Below are positions 55,881-63,086 of a stretch of DNA of 64,000 nucleotides, one piece after another (the stretch's first letter is position 1; every line of letters starts with the position of its first letter). The position numbers and the translations under genes are program-made. This DNA is from Allosphingosinicella vermicomposti (GTDB lineage: Bacteria; Pseudomonadota; Alphaproteobacteria; Sphingomonadales; Sphingomonadaceae), in assembly GCF_003012815.1 (NCBI RefSeq), contig NZ_PXYJ01000003.1, forward strand, positions 248,001 through 312,000, read 5' to 3'. The notes beneath the pieces were generated by a model that made no database searches, had not been told where the DNA came from, and saw only the letters and a program-made list of their open reading frames with translations.

Positions 55881-55964
55881 CGTCATGCTGAACTTGTTTC
55901 AGCATCCATGCCGGTGACAATCGGACAGTCGTACGGATGGACCCTGAAACAAGTTCAGGGTGAC
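55881..55964. repeat. Palindromic repeat, CTGAACTTGTTTCAG family
   Basis: CGTCATGCTGAACTTGTTTCAGCATCCAT on the left and GATGGACCCTGAAACAAGTTCAGGGTGAC on the right. It lies between the real sufB end and the sufB tail copy. Confidence 0.92.
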
Positions 55965-55982
55965 AATGTGCGGGTTGCGAAG

Positions 55983-56030
55983 GAGGCCCAGAAGCTGTTG
56001 GGAACCAACCTCGAGGGGAGCGTGGGATGA
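55983..56030 (+). pseudogene. Duplicated, divergent 3' end of sufB
   Basis: 16 codons reading EAQKLLGTNLEGSVG-stop, against [15 protein letters not shown]-stop at the end of sufB (13 of 15 residues identical). Synonymous codons differ at many positions (for example CTG GGC ATT TCG CTG against TTG GGA ACC AAC CTC), so it is not a recent tandem duplication. Its TGA overlaps the ATG of the following orphan gene. Probably a scar of recombination with another sufB allele. Confidence 0.75.
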
Positions 56031-56350
56031 TCACTTTGTGGGGCGCCGTCGGTATTGCGTTCGGACTATGGTTCGCAACTGGTTGGTATCTAAATGAGCG
56101 CCTGCAGTTAGTTCACGCAAAGCTAGATAGGCTTTTAGAAAACTTCGACGGTCTTCGAGAGTATCTCTACGAAATTGACCCTCAGTTCGATGATGAGCGC
56201 CGACTTTTGACTGAACTGTTCTCGGATAAGCCCGGAACGATGTTCTCGGGCATGGACCACATGGAGCTTGAAAAACGGAAGAGAGAAGAGGGTTATCGTA
56301 CTTTGAACGCTCATTTTTTAGACGGAGGCTTCCGTGCTCCAAATCAATAA
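56027..56350 (+). CDS. AT-rich orphan membrane-anchored protein inside the suf operon
   Basis: A 107-residue protein with one N-terminal membrane segment (MITLWGAVGIAFGLWFATGWYLNERL) and a charged helical rest (LVHAKLDRLLENFDGLREYLYEID, MELEKRKREEGYRTLNAHF) likely to be coiled-coil. Base composition is visibly lower in GC than the neighbours, with TTA, CTA and AGA-type codons otherwise rare here. Its ATG overlaps the duplicated sufB tail stop, and it ends 17 bp inside sufC. No family is recognised; signs point to recent transfer. Confidence 0.75.
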   Translation: MITLWGAVGIAFGLWFATGWYLNERLQLVHAKLDRLLENFDGLREYLYEIDPQFDDERRLLTELFSDKPGTMFSGMDHMELEKRKREEGYRTLNAHFLDGGFRAPNQ

Positions 56351-57179
56351 CCTCCACGCCGAAGTTGACGGCAAGCAGATCCTGAACGGCCTCAGCCTCG
56401 AGGTGAAGGCGGGCGAGGTCCATGCGATCATGGGCCCCAATGGCGCGGGCAAATCGACGCTCGGCTATGTGCTCGGCGGCCGCCCCGGCTATGAGGTGAC
56501 GAAAGGATCCGTCCTTTTCCGCCCCAACACCGTTCGGGCTGAGCTTGTCGAAGCCCTGCCTTCTTCTTCAAATACCGAAGAAGGGAAGGACAGCCCTTCG
56601 ACAAGCTCAGGGCGAACGGACGGGTGGGTCGATTTGCTCGACCTCGATCCCGACGAACGCGCCGCCGCGGGCCTGTTCTTGGGCTTCCAATATCCGGTCG
56701 AAATTCCCGGCGTGTCGAACGTCCAGTTCCTGCGCACCGCGCTCAATGCCCAGCGCCGCGCGCGCGGTGAGGCGGAGATCAGCGCGGGCGATTTCCTCCG
56801 CCTCTCGCGCGAGCAGGCGGGCGGCCTCGGCCTCGACATGGAGATGCTGAAGCGCCCGGTGAATGTCGGCTTTTCGGGCGGCGAGAAGAAACGGAACGAG
56901 ATGGTCCAGATGGGCATACTCGATCCCACCTTCGCCGTGCTCGACGAAACCGACAGCGGCCTCGACATCGACGCCCTTCGCGTCGTCGGCGAAGGCATCA
57001 ACCGCATCATGCGCCGCCCGGACAAGGCCGTCCTCCTCATCACCCACTATCAACGCCTGCTCGACATCGTGCAGCCCGACGTCGTCCACGTCCTCGCTGC
57101 GGGGCGCATCGTGAAAACGGGCGGTCCCGAACTCGCGCTCGAACTCGAACGCGAAGGCTACGGAGCGATCGCGGCGTGA
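56334..57179 (+). CDS. sufC: Fe-S assembly ATPase SufC with 30-residue repeat-encoded insertion
   Basis: ABC-type ATPase of the SufBC2D scaffold. Walker A GPNGAGKST (residues 34-42), the Q-loop FQYPVEIPGVSNVQFLRTALN, the signature NVGFSGGEKKRNEMVQMGIL, Walker B FAVLDETDSGLDIDALRVV and the H-loop LLITHYQRLLDIV are all intact. At 281 residues it is about 30 longer than usual: residues 66-95 come from a 90-bp palindromic element at 56530-56619, between the KGSVLF strand and DLLDLDPDERA. It starts with GTG after GGAGG and overlaps the orphan gene. Confidence 0.95.
   Translation: MLQINNLHAEVDGKQILNGLSLEVKAGEVHAIMGPNGAGKSTLGYVLGGRPGYEVTKGSVLFRPNTVRAELVEALPSSSNTEEGKDSPSTSSGRTDGWVDLLDLDPDERAAAGLFLGFQYPVEIPGVSNVQFLRTALNAQRRARGEAEISAGDFLRLSREQAGGLGLDMEMLKRPVNVGFSGGEKKRNEMVQMGILDPTFAVLDETDSGLDIDALRVVGEGINRIMRRPDKAVLLITHYQRLLDIVQPDVVHVLAAGRIVKTGGPELALELEREGYGAIAA
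56530..56619. repeat. Palindromic element inside sufC, CCGTTCG...CGAACGG family
   Basis: CCGTTCGGGCTGAGCTTGTCGAAGCCCTG on the left mirrors CAGCCCTTCGACAAGCTCAGGGCGAACGG on the right. Exactly 90 bp, so it adds 30 codons without shifting frame, and its reading frame has no stop. Confidence 0.92.
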
Positions 57180-57193
57180 GTAACGTCCCCAAT

Positions 57194-57277
57194 CGTCACC
57201 CTGAACTTGTTTCAGGGTCCATCTGGACGACCGTTCCGTCGCTTCAGAGATGGATGCTGAAACAAGTTCAGCATGAC
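57194..57277. repeat. Palindromic repeat, CTGAACTTGTTTCAG family, opposite orientation
   Basis: CGTCACCCTGAACTTGTTTCAGGGTCCAT on the left and ATGGATGCTGAAACAAGTTCAGCATGACAG on the right, the reverse of the 55881 copy. It occupies the sufC-sufD gap. Confidence 0.92.
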
Positions 57278-57341
57278 AGAAGGGCTTTGGCTCTTTCAAC
57301 TTTCCTACACCCCCTCACCCGTGCTGAAAGGGAGGCGGCTC

Positions 57342-58481
57342 ATGCAGCTTGATCTCCCCTCCAACCGGGCGGAAGCCTGGCGCTGGAGCGACCTTTCGGC
57401 GCTCCCGGCTCTTGCCGGGGAGCCGAAATTTGCCGGGACGTACCCCGACTTTCATCAACTTCCGTGGCTTGGCGACGCCCCGGAAGGCCCGCGCCTCGTC
57501 TTCGTCGACGGCACGCTGGACGCGGACCGCAGCAATCCCGGCCCCATCCGATTCGGCCCGGTCGAAGCCCGCGCCGAGGATCACCCCCTCGCCCGCCTTG
57601 CCGGGCAGCAAGGCTGGTCGCTGCGCCTTGGCCCCGATCATGCCCCCACCGGCCCCGTCCAGATCGTCCACATCTCGACCGGCGCCGCCGATCATCTACC
57701 CGCCGAAATCGCGCTCGATACCGACGCGCAGGCGAGCATCGTCGAAACCTATATCGGCAGCGGCTGGACGAACCGCCTGACCGCCATCCGCCTCGCCAAG
57801 AGCGCTCGCCTGATGCTGAGCCGCCGCCTGATCGGCGACAGCGGCTTTGTCAGTCTCACCGACCGCGCTGAACTTGGCCAGGCCGCGAGCCTTATCTCGG
57901 TCACGCTCGCTGCGGGCGGCACCGACACCCGCCTCGACGGCCGCATCGACCTTCAGGGCGAAGAAGGCTTTGCCGAAGCGGGCGGCACCCTGCTCGCACG
58001 AGGGCGTCAACGCCATGACGCCAATCTCGTCCTTCGCCACAGCGCCGCGCACGGCATGAGCCGCCAGGTCTGGCGTTCGGTCGCGGACGACAAGGCAACC
58101 TGCTCGGTGGCCGCCCGCGTCGAAGTCGCGCGGGCTGCGCAGAAGACGGACGGCGAACAATCGCTGCGCGGGCTCCTCCTCCAGCGCTCGGCGACGATCA
58201 ACGCCAAGCCGGAACTGGAAATCTTCGCCGACGACGTCAAATGCGCCCATGGCGCGACCGTTGGCGAGATCGACCGCAACGCCCTCTTCTACCTCGCCAG
58301 CCGCGGCGTGCCGGTGGAGGAAGCGAAAGCCCTTCTCACCCAAGCCTTCGTTGCCGACGCCATCGACCGTATCGGCGAGGAAGCCGTGCGGGAAGCGTTC
58401 CACGCCGACGCGATGGCATGGTTCGGCTTTCCTCTCCCTTTGGGAGAGGAAGGGGCCCGCCGCGAAGCGGTGGGAAGGTGA
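57342..58481 (+). CDS. sufD: Fe-S assembly protein SufD
   Basis: Third scaffold subunit, 379 residues. QLDLPSNRAEAWRWSDLSALPAL is the usual SufD start, and the C-terminal beta-helix part has RLMLSRRLIGDSGFVSLTDRAELGQAASLISVTLAAGGTDTRLDGRIDLQGEEGFAEAGGTLLARGRQRHDANLVLRHSAAHGMSRQVWRSVADDKATCSVAARVEVARAAQKTDGEQSLRGLLLQRSATINAKPELEIFADDVKCAHGATVGEIDRNALFYLASRGVPVEEAKALLTQAF. The last 15 residues (PLPLGEEGARREAVGR) and the stop come from a palindromic repeat. The ATG at 57342 follows AGGGAGG. Confidence 0.92.
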   Translation: MQLDLPSNRAEAWRWSDLSALPALAGEPKFAGTYPDFHQLPWLGDAPEGPRLVFVDGTLDADRSNPGPIRFGPVEARAEDHPLARLAGQQGWSLRLGPDHAPTGPVQIVHISTGAADHLPAEIALDTDAQASIVETYIGSGWTNRLTAIRLAKSARLMLSRRLIGDSGFVSLTDRAELGQAASLISVTLAAGGTDTRLDGRIDLQGEEGFAEAGGTLLARGRQRHDANLVLRHSAAHGMSRQVWRSVADDKATCSVAARVEVARAAQKTDGEQSLRGLLLQRSATINAKPELEIFADDVKCAHGATVGEIDRNALFYLASRGVPVEEAKALLTQAFVADAIDRIGEEAVREAFHADAMAWFGFPLPLGEEGARREAVGR

Positions 58482-58567
58482 GGGCGATGAACAAGCCGGA
58501 TCACCTTCACCCTCCCATTGCTGGCACAATGGGCCCCTCCCTCTCCCAAGGGGAGAGGGAGGGGCCC
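58431..58567. repeat. Palindromic repeat pair spanning the sufD-sufS junction
   Basis: Left part: CCTCTCCCTTTGGGAGAGG, GGGGCCCGCC, GGTGAGGG. Right part, inverted: CACCTTCACCCTCCC, GGGCCCCTCC, CTCTCCCAAGGGGAGAGGG. The sufD stop (58479-58481) and the sufS ATG (58487) fall between and within the arms. A different family from the other suf elements. Confidence 0.88.
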
Positions 58568-59755
58568 CTCGACGTCGTCGCCGATTTCCCGGCGATCCCG
58601 GAAGGCTGGCACTATCTCGACACGGCGGTCAGCGCGCAGAAGCCCAGGCCGGTGATCGACGCGATCGACCGCGCTTATGCGGAAACCTACGCCTCCGTGC
58701 ATCGCGGCGTCTACACGCGCTCGGCCGACATGACGGTCGCTTATGAAAAGGCGCGGGAGCGGATCGCCCGCTTCATCAACGCGAAGAGTCCGTCCGAAAT
58801 CGTCTTCGTGCGCGGCGCGACGGAGGGCATCAATCTCGTCGCCCAAAGCTGGGGCGGGATCAGCCTGAAGCCCGGCGACCGCATCCTACTTTCCGTGCTG
58901 GAGCATCATTCCAATATCGTTCCGTGGCAGATGATCGCCGAGCGGACCGGCGCGGCGATCGACGTCGCGCCGCTGGCGCAGGATGGCCGCATCGACCTCG
59001 ACGCCGCCGAGGCGATGCTGACCGATCGTCACAAGATCGTCGCCTTCGCCCATGTCTCGAACGTTTTAGGCTCCATCCTCGACGCCAAGCGCGCGGCAAG
59101 GATCGCGCACAAGGTCGGCGCCAAATTGCTCCTCGACGGCTGCCAGGCCGTACCGCGCCTTCCGGTCGATGTGCAGGATCTGGATTGCGATTTCTACGTC
59201 TTTTCCAGCCACAAGCTTTATGGCCCGACCGGCATCGGTGTCCTCTGGGCGCGCGCGGAACTGCTGGAGGCCATGCCCCCGATGCAGGGCGGCGGCGCGA
59301 TGATCGACCGCGTCACCTTCGCAAAGACAACCTATGCCCCGCCGCCGATGCGGTTCGAGGCGGGGACGCCGCACATTGTCGGCGCGCTGGGCTTGGAAGC
59401 CGCGATCGATTATGTCGAAGGCATCGGCCTTGAGGCCATCCACGCCCATGAAACGGCTTTGGTCGCGCAGGCCCGCGAGGCGCTGTCGCGCATCAACAGC
59501 GTCCGCCTGCTCGGGCCGGAGGAAAGCGCGGGCATCGTCAGCTTCGTCATGGAGGGGGTTCATCCCCACGATATCGGCACCATATTGGATGAGGCCCAAG
59601 TGGCGATCCGCGCCGGGCATCATTGCGCCCAGCCTTTGATGGATCATTTCGGCGTCCCCGCCACCGCCCGGGCAAGCTTCGGCGTCTATAACGGCCCGCA
59701 AGATGTCGAGGCGCTGGTGAAGGGCATCGAACGCGTAGCGAGAATTTTCGGATGA
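58487..59755 (+). CDS. sufS: Cysteine desulfurase SufS
   Basis: PLP enzyme that releases sulfur from cysteine for cluster assembly, 422 residues. The conserved protein starts around FPAIPEGWHYLDTAVSAQKPRPVIDAI and includes VFVRGATEGINLVAQSWG, SVLEHHSNIVPWQ, DVQDLDCDFYVFSSHKLYGPTGIGVLWAR with the PLP Lys, and GHHCAQPLMDHFG with the active-site Cys. The first 27 residues (MNKPDHLHPPIAGTMGPSLS...) are encoded by repeat sequence, and the AAGGTGAGG ribosome site lies in the element too. The next ATG downstream is far inside the gene. Confidence 0.95.
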   Translation: MNKPDHLHPPIAGTMGPSLSQGEREGPLDVVADFPAIPEGWHYLDTAVSAQKPRPVIDAIDRAYAETYASVHRGVYTRSADMTVAYEKARERIARFINAKSPSEIVFVRGATEGINLVAQSWGGISLKPGDRILLSVLEHHSNIVPWQMIAERTGAAIDVAPLAQDGRIDLDAAEAMLTDRHKIVAFAHVSNVLGSILDAKRAARIAHKVGAKLLLDGCQAVPRLPVDVQDLDCDFYVFSSHKLYGPTGIGVLWARAELLEAMPPMQGGGAMIDRVTFAKTTYAPPPMRFEAGTPHIVGALGLEAAIDYVEGIGLEAIHAHETALVAQAREALSRINSVRLLGPEESAGIVSFVMEGVHPHDIGTILDEAQVAIRAGHHCAQPLMDHFGVPATARASFGVYNGPQDVEALVKGIERVARIFG

Positions 59756-60219
59756 ATCAGGAACGAAAAATCGAGGTCGAGGAAGTGACGGAGGCTACAA
59801 AGCCGCCCAAGGCGCGCGTCGACGACGCACCACGCGAAGGCTTCGAGCGCAAGCGCGATTATCTCGCCGGCTTCCTCGCGCAAAAACCGCAGGACGATCT
59901 GCCGACCGATCCCGGCGGCAACCTCTATGAAGCGGTGATCGAGGCGATCAAGGAAATTTACGATCCGGAAATCCCGGTGAACATCTACGATCTCGGCCTC
60001 ATCTACGATGTCCAGATCAGCGCGGACAATCACGCCAAGGTGTTGATGACGCTGACGACGCCGCACTGCCCAGTTGCCGAATCGATGCCCGGCGAAGTGG
60101 AACTGCGCGTCGGCTCCGTCCCCGGCGTCGGCCATGCCGAAGTCGAGCTCGTCTGGGATCCGCCCTGGGACCCGCAGAAGATGAGCGACGAGGCAAAGTT
60201 AGAATTGGGGATGCTCTAA
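59752..60219 (+). CDS. sufT: SUF system Fe-S assembly protein, MIP18/SufT-like
   Basis: A 155-residue protein of the MIP18 (DUF59) family. EAIKEIYDPEIPVNIYDLGLIYDVQISADNHAKVLMTLTTPHCPVAESMPGEVELRVGSVPGVGHAEVELVWDPPWDPQKMSDEAKLELGML contains the family DPEIPVNIYDLGLIY and LTTPHCPVAE motifs, with the conserved Cys. The N-terminal 50 residues look disordered. It overlaps the sufS stop by 4 bp. By homology it assists cluster maturation or transfer. Confidence 0.92.
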   Translation: MNQERKIEVEEVTEATKPPKARVDDAPREGFERKRDYLAGFLAQKPQDDLPTDPGGNLYEAVIEAIKEIYDPEIPVNIYDLGLIYDVQISADNHAKVLMTLTTPHCPVAESMPGEVELRVGSVPGVGHAEVELVWDPPWDPQKMSDEAKLELGML

Positions 60220-60238
60220 ACATGCCAAGCACCTCGGT

Positions 60239-60316
60239 CCGTTCGTCTCGAGCGAAGTCGAGAGGCGCATGTGGGATGATCGTGCCAGCGCCCCTCGACT
60301 ACGCTCGGGACGAACG
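60239..60316. repeat. Palindromic repeat, CCGTTCG...CGAACGG family (short form)
   Basis: CCGTTCGTCTCGAGCGAAGTCGAGAGGCGC on the left and GCGCCCCTCGACTACGCTCGGGACGAACG on the right, imperfect. It separates sufT from sufA. Confidence 0.88.
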
Positions 60317-60334
60317 ACAATCGGATGAATTGAA

Positions 60335-60688
60335 ATGACAACAACAACCCGCGCCCGTCCCGCAGCCCTGACGCTGACCCCGACCGCTGAACAGCGCATC
60401 ACTGACCTCATGGCCCGCGCGCCCGAAGGTGCGGTGGGCGTGAAGCTCTCGACGCCCCGTCGCGGCTGTTCGGGCCTCGCTTACTCGGTCGATTACGTCA
60501 CGGATGCCGATCCGTTCGATGAGCGGATCGACACACCAGGCGGCACCTTGTTCGTCGACGGCGCCTCGATCCTCTATCTGATCGGCAGCCGCATGGATTG
60601 GAAGGAAGACGATTTCACCGCCGGTTTCGTCTTCGACAATCCCAACGCCAAAGGCAGCTGCGGCTGCGGCGAAAGCTTTACAGTCTGA
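60335..60688 (+). CDS. sufA: HesB/IscA-type Fe-S carrier SufA
   Basis: A 117-residue A-type carrier that moves clusters from the scaffold to target proteins. MTTTTRARPAALTLTPTAEQRITDLMARAPEGAVGVKLSTPRRGCSGLAYSVDYV provides the first Cys, and the C-terminal KGSCGCGESFTV gives the CGCG pair. It closes the suf operon, separated by a repeat, and converges with the protease gene, whose stop is the next base. Confidence 0.93.
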   Translation: MTTTTRARPAALTLTPTAEQRITDLMARAPEGAVGVKLSTPRRGCSGLAYSVDYVTDADPFDERIDTPGGTLFVDGASILYLIGSRMDWKEDDFTAGFVFDNPNAKGSCGCGESFTV

Positions 60689-62974
60689 TCAGAGGCCGAG
60701 CGTAAACCGAACGGCCGCCCCCACATCCGCGCTCGCCGCCTGGATGTGGCCCGGCTGCATCCGATAGAAGGCATTGCCGCTCACATAGCCGCCGAACGCC
60801 GGAAGCCCGTAAGCCGCCTCGAAATCCAGCTCCCGTCCGGTCGGCGCGAGGTTGAACAGCTGCCGCTCGAACGTCGCGGTGCCTGTCTCGTAATCCCAGG
60901 CGATAGGTACATTCATCCCATAGCCGCCCGACCGCACCCGTAGCGGCTGGCTGATCCGCAGGGCAAGGTTGTCGCCCAGCGCCCAATTGCCCCGCCGCGA
61001 AAGATCGAAGGAAAAGGCATCGCTGACGACGCTTCCCCGATCCGTGAGCGCGCCCACATTCATGCTGGTCCAACCCCGGCGATAGGTGGCGAGTGCATTC
61101 CACCCCTTCGCGACCGGGAAGCCGATCGCCGCATCCACGAAACGCGTCCGCGATCCGCCGCCGCCAAAGGCTCCACTGAAGCGACCGCCGAGCACCGTGT
61201 CTGTCTCGGTCAGCTGCGACACACCCACCGACAAGCCGGCAGGCCCGGCCTTGCGATCGACCGTCACCCCGGCGATCCGGTACGAAGCATCGCTCGCATC
61301 GAAATCGGATCCGGAGCGATAGACATTCCCGGCCTCGTGCGTCGCCGTGACGCCAAAGCCCTTAACCTCCTGCCGCAAGCCAAGGCTCGTGCTGCCTTCC
61401 GCGAAGAAGCCGTTGCGGGCGCCCGGGTCGCGCGCGACGAGGAAGGCGTTGCCGCTCCGCCCCGCCAGCTTCTGCTGCAGGGCATGGCCGCCTTCGGAAA
61501 AACCGATCGCCGCCGCCGTCTGCGGGGTGAGGCGTGTGACCGCAATGCCCGCTATGGCCCGTGCTTCGCGGCTGTCGTCATAGGTGAGGCCCATCTGCGC
61601 GAAGCCGACATGCGCCCTGCCGGTAAAATCCTGCTTCATGGTGAGCGATACGGCGACCGGTCCGGCATCGACCGAGCGGGTCCGGGTGTTCGCGGCAAAG
61701 GCGGCGGACAAGGGCCGCTCCACCGGCGCCCGCGATATCGTCCGGGCGAGATCCAGCGCATAGGCGCGCGAATAGCCGTCGAGGATGATCGCGCCCTTCA
61801 TCGCGGGCCGCGCATCACCCATCGGGCCGGATGCCGTGCCGTTCGACGACGTGGAGACCGGAACGGCGGTCCCGGCCATCATCGTCTGCCCCTGCGGCTG
61901 GAAGGCGCGGGCTATGTTGAGGATGCCGCGTCCGTAAACGCCATCCTGCCCCGTCGCGCCCGCATCATCGGCGGTCGACAGGAGCAATTGCACGATCTGC
62001 TGACCGTTGAGGTTCGGGAAGGCGCTGGCGAGAAGCGCCGCCGCCCCGCTGATCACCGGCGCGGAAAAGGACGTGCCGCTCCAATAGAGCAAGGTGCCGT
62101 TCTCATCCGGCGCCACCACGCGGCTTCCCAAAGCGGTAAGATAGCTGCCTGCTCCATTTCCCGCCCGATTGGAAAAGGACGATAAGGCTCGTGCTCCATC
62201 ATGGGCGCCCGCGATGATGAGCAGGCCGTTGCCCTGCGCTGCCGACTGCAGCGCGAAGCCGCTCGGGTTGGCCTCCCCATCATTGCCGGCCGAGATGACG
62301 ACGACGACACCCGCGGCCGTCGCCCGGCTGATCGCGGAGGTGACGGTCGTGCCTGCGCCGTCGCCGCCAAGCGAGATATTGATAACGCGCGCGCCGTTCG
62401 TCCGCGCAATGTCGATCGCCCGCCCGATATCGCTGTCGCGATGGAGGCAGCCGTCGTCCGTGCTGCAATCATTGGGGTTGGAGGTGTTCAAGGACAGGAT
62501 CGTCGATTCAAAGGCGACGCCCATCATACCGCTCGCGTTGCGGTTCGCCGCAATTACCGCGGAAACGGCTGTGCCGTGCCCCTCGCTGTCTGAAACGCCG
62601 CGACTGGCGACGACGTCACGGCTCGCGGGATCGATGCGTCCCGAAAATTCGGCAAGGCCTGCGTTGATGCCGCTGTCGACCACGGCGACCTTAATGCCCT
62701 GTCCGCGCCCGCCCGCCTCATAAGCGCTGAGTGCGCCCGCCGCGACCGCGCCGTTCGAATTGCGATATTCCGCAGTGTCGTAATTGACGTTGGCGGGGGG
62801 AGGGGGAGGCGGCGGGGGTGGAGGCGGCGGTGTCGGCTCCGGGGCGCTCGGCGGCGCAGGCGTTGGCGCCGGGCGCGTGCCCGAGCTCCCCCCGCCGCCG
62901 CACGCGCTGAGTGCGAATGCAAGCCCGCCAACGGACAGGGCAAGTGCGACACGGCGGGAAGATATGTTGGCCAT
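60689..62974 (-). CDS. S8 (subtilisin-like) serine protease with C-terminal barrel-like domain
   Basis: A 761-residue secreted protease. A lipoprotein-type signal (GGLAFALSACGGGG, Cys25) is followed by a Pro-rich linker with twelve consecutive Pro. The S8 catalytic residues are Asp100 (KVAVVDSGI), His133 (SEGHGTAVS), Asn231 (SAGND) and Ser302 (SGTSFSAP). The last 300 residues (for example GFAQMGLTYDDSREARAIAGIAVTRL and FERQLFNLAPTGRELDFEAAYG) form a beta-strand-rich domain ending VRFTLGL, which looks like an outer-membrane or autotransporter-type region and is shared with the next gene. AGAGG lies 6 nt before the ATG at 62974. Confidence 0.88.
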   Translation of the reverse strand: MANISSRRVALALSVGGLAFALSACGGGGSSGTRPAPTPAPPSAPEPTPPPPPPPPPPPPANVNYDTAEYRNSNGAVAAGALSAYEAGGRGQGIKVAVVDSGINAGLAEFSGRIDPASRDVVASRGVSDSEGHGTAVSAVIAANRNASGMMGVAFESTILSLNTSNPNDCSTDDGCLHRDSDIGRAIDIARTNGARVINISLGGDGAGTTVTSAISRATAAGVVVVISAGNDGEANPSGFALQSAAQGNGLLIIAGAHDGARALSSFSNRAGNGAGSYLTALGSRVVAPDENGTLLYWSGTSFSAPVISGAAALLASAFPNLNGQQIVQLLLSTADDAGATGQDGVYGRGILNIARAFQPQGQTMMAGTAVPVSTSSNGTASGPMGDARPAMKGAIILDGYSRAYALDLARTISRAPVERPLSAAFAANTRTRSVDAGPVAVSLTMKQDFTGRAHVGFAQMGLTYDDSREARAIAGIAVTRLTPQTAAAIGFSEGGHALQQKLAGRSGNAFLVARDPGARNGFFAEGSTSLGLRQEVKGFGVTATHEAGNVYRSGSDFDASDASYRIAGVTVDRKAGPAGLSVGVSQLTETDTVLGGRFSGAFGGGGSRTRFVDAAIGFPVAKGWNALATYRRGWTSMNVGALTDRGSVVSDAFSFDLSRRGNWALGDNLALRISQPLRVRSGGYGMNVPIAWDYETGTATFERQLFNLAPTGRELDFEAAYGLPAFGGYVSGNAFYRMQPGHIQAASADVGAAVRFTLGL

Positions 62975-63086
62975 CAACAACCTCTGATTTGAAAGGCGCG
63001 GGCCAAAGGCGGCGTATCATCCGCCTCCACGTCCCGCCGCTCCCTTAATCGTATTTTCCTTTCAAGATGTTGAATATCAATGAAAA

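Noticed and set aside
56027-56350. Orphan frame between sufB and sufC as a frameshifted suf gene
   Set aside because: Its protein shows no similarity to SufB, SufC or SufD, and sufB and sufC are both complete.
62788-62838. Poly-Gly frame on the plus strand opposite the protease gene
   Set aside because: It is the reverse reading of the poly-Pro linker codons and belongs to no gene.
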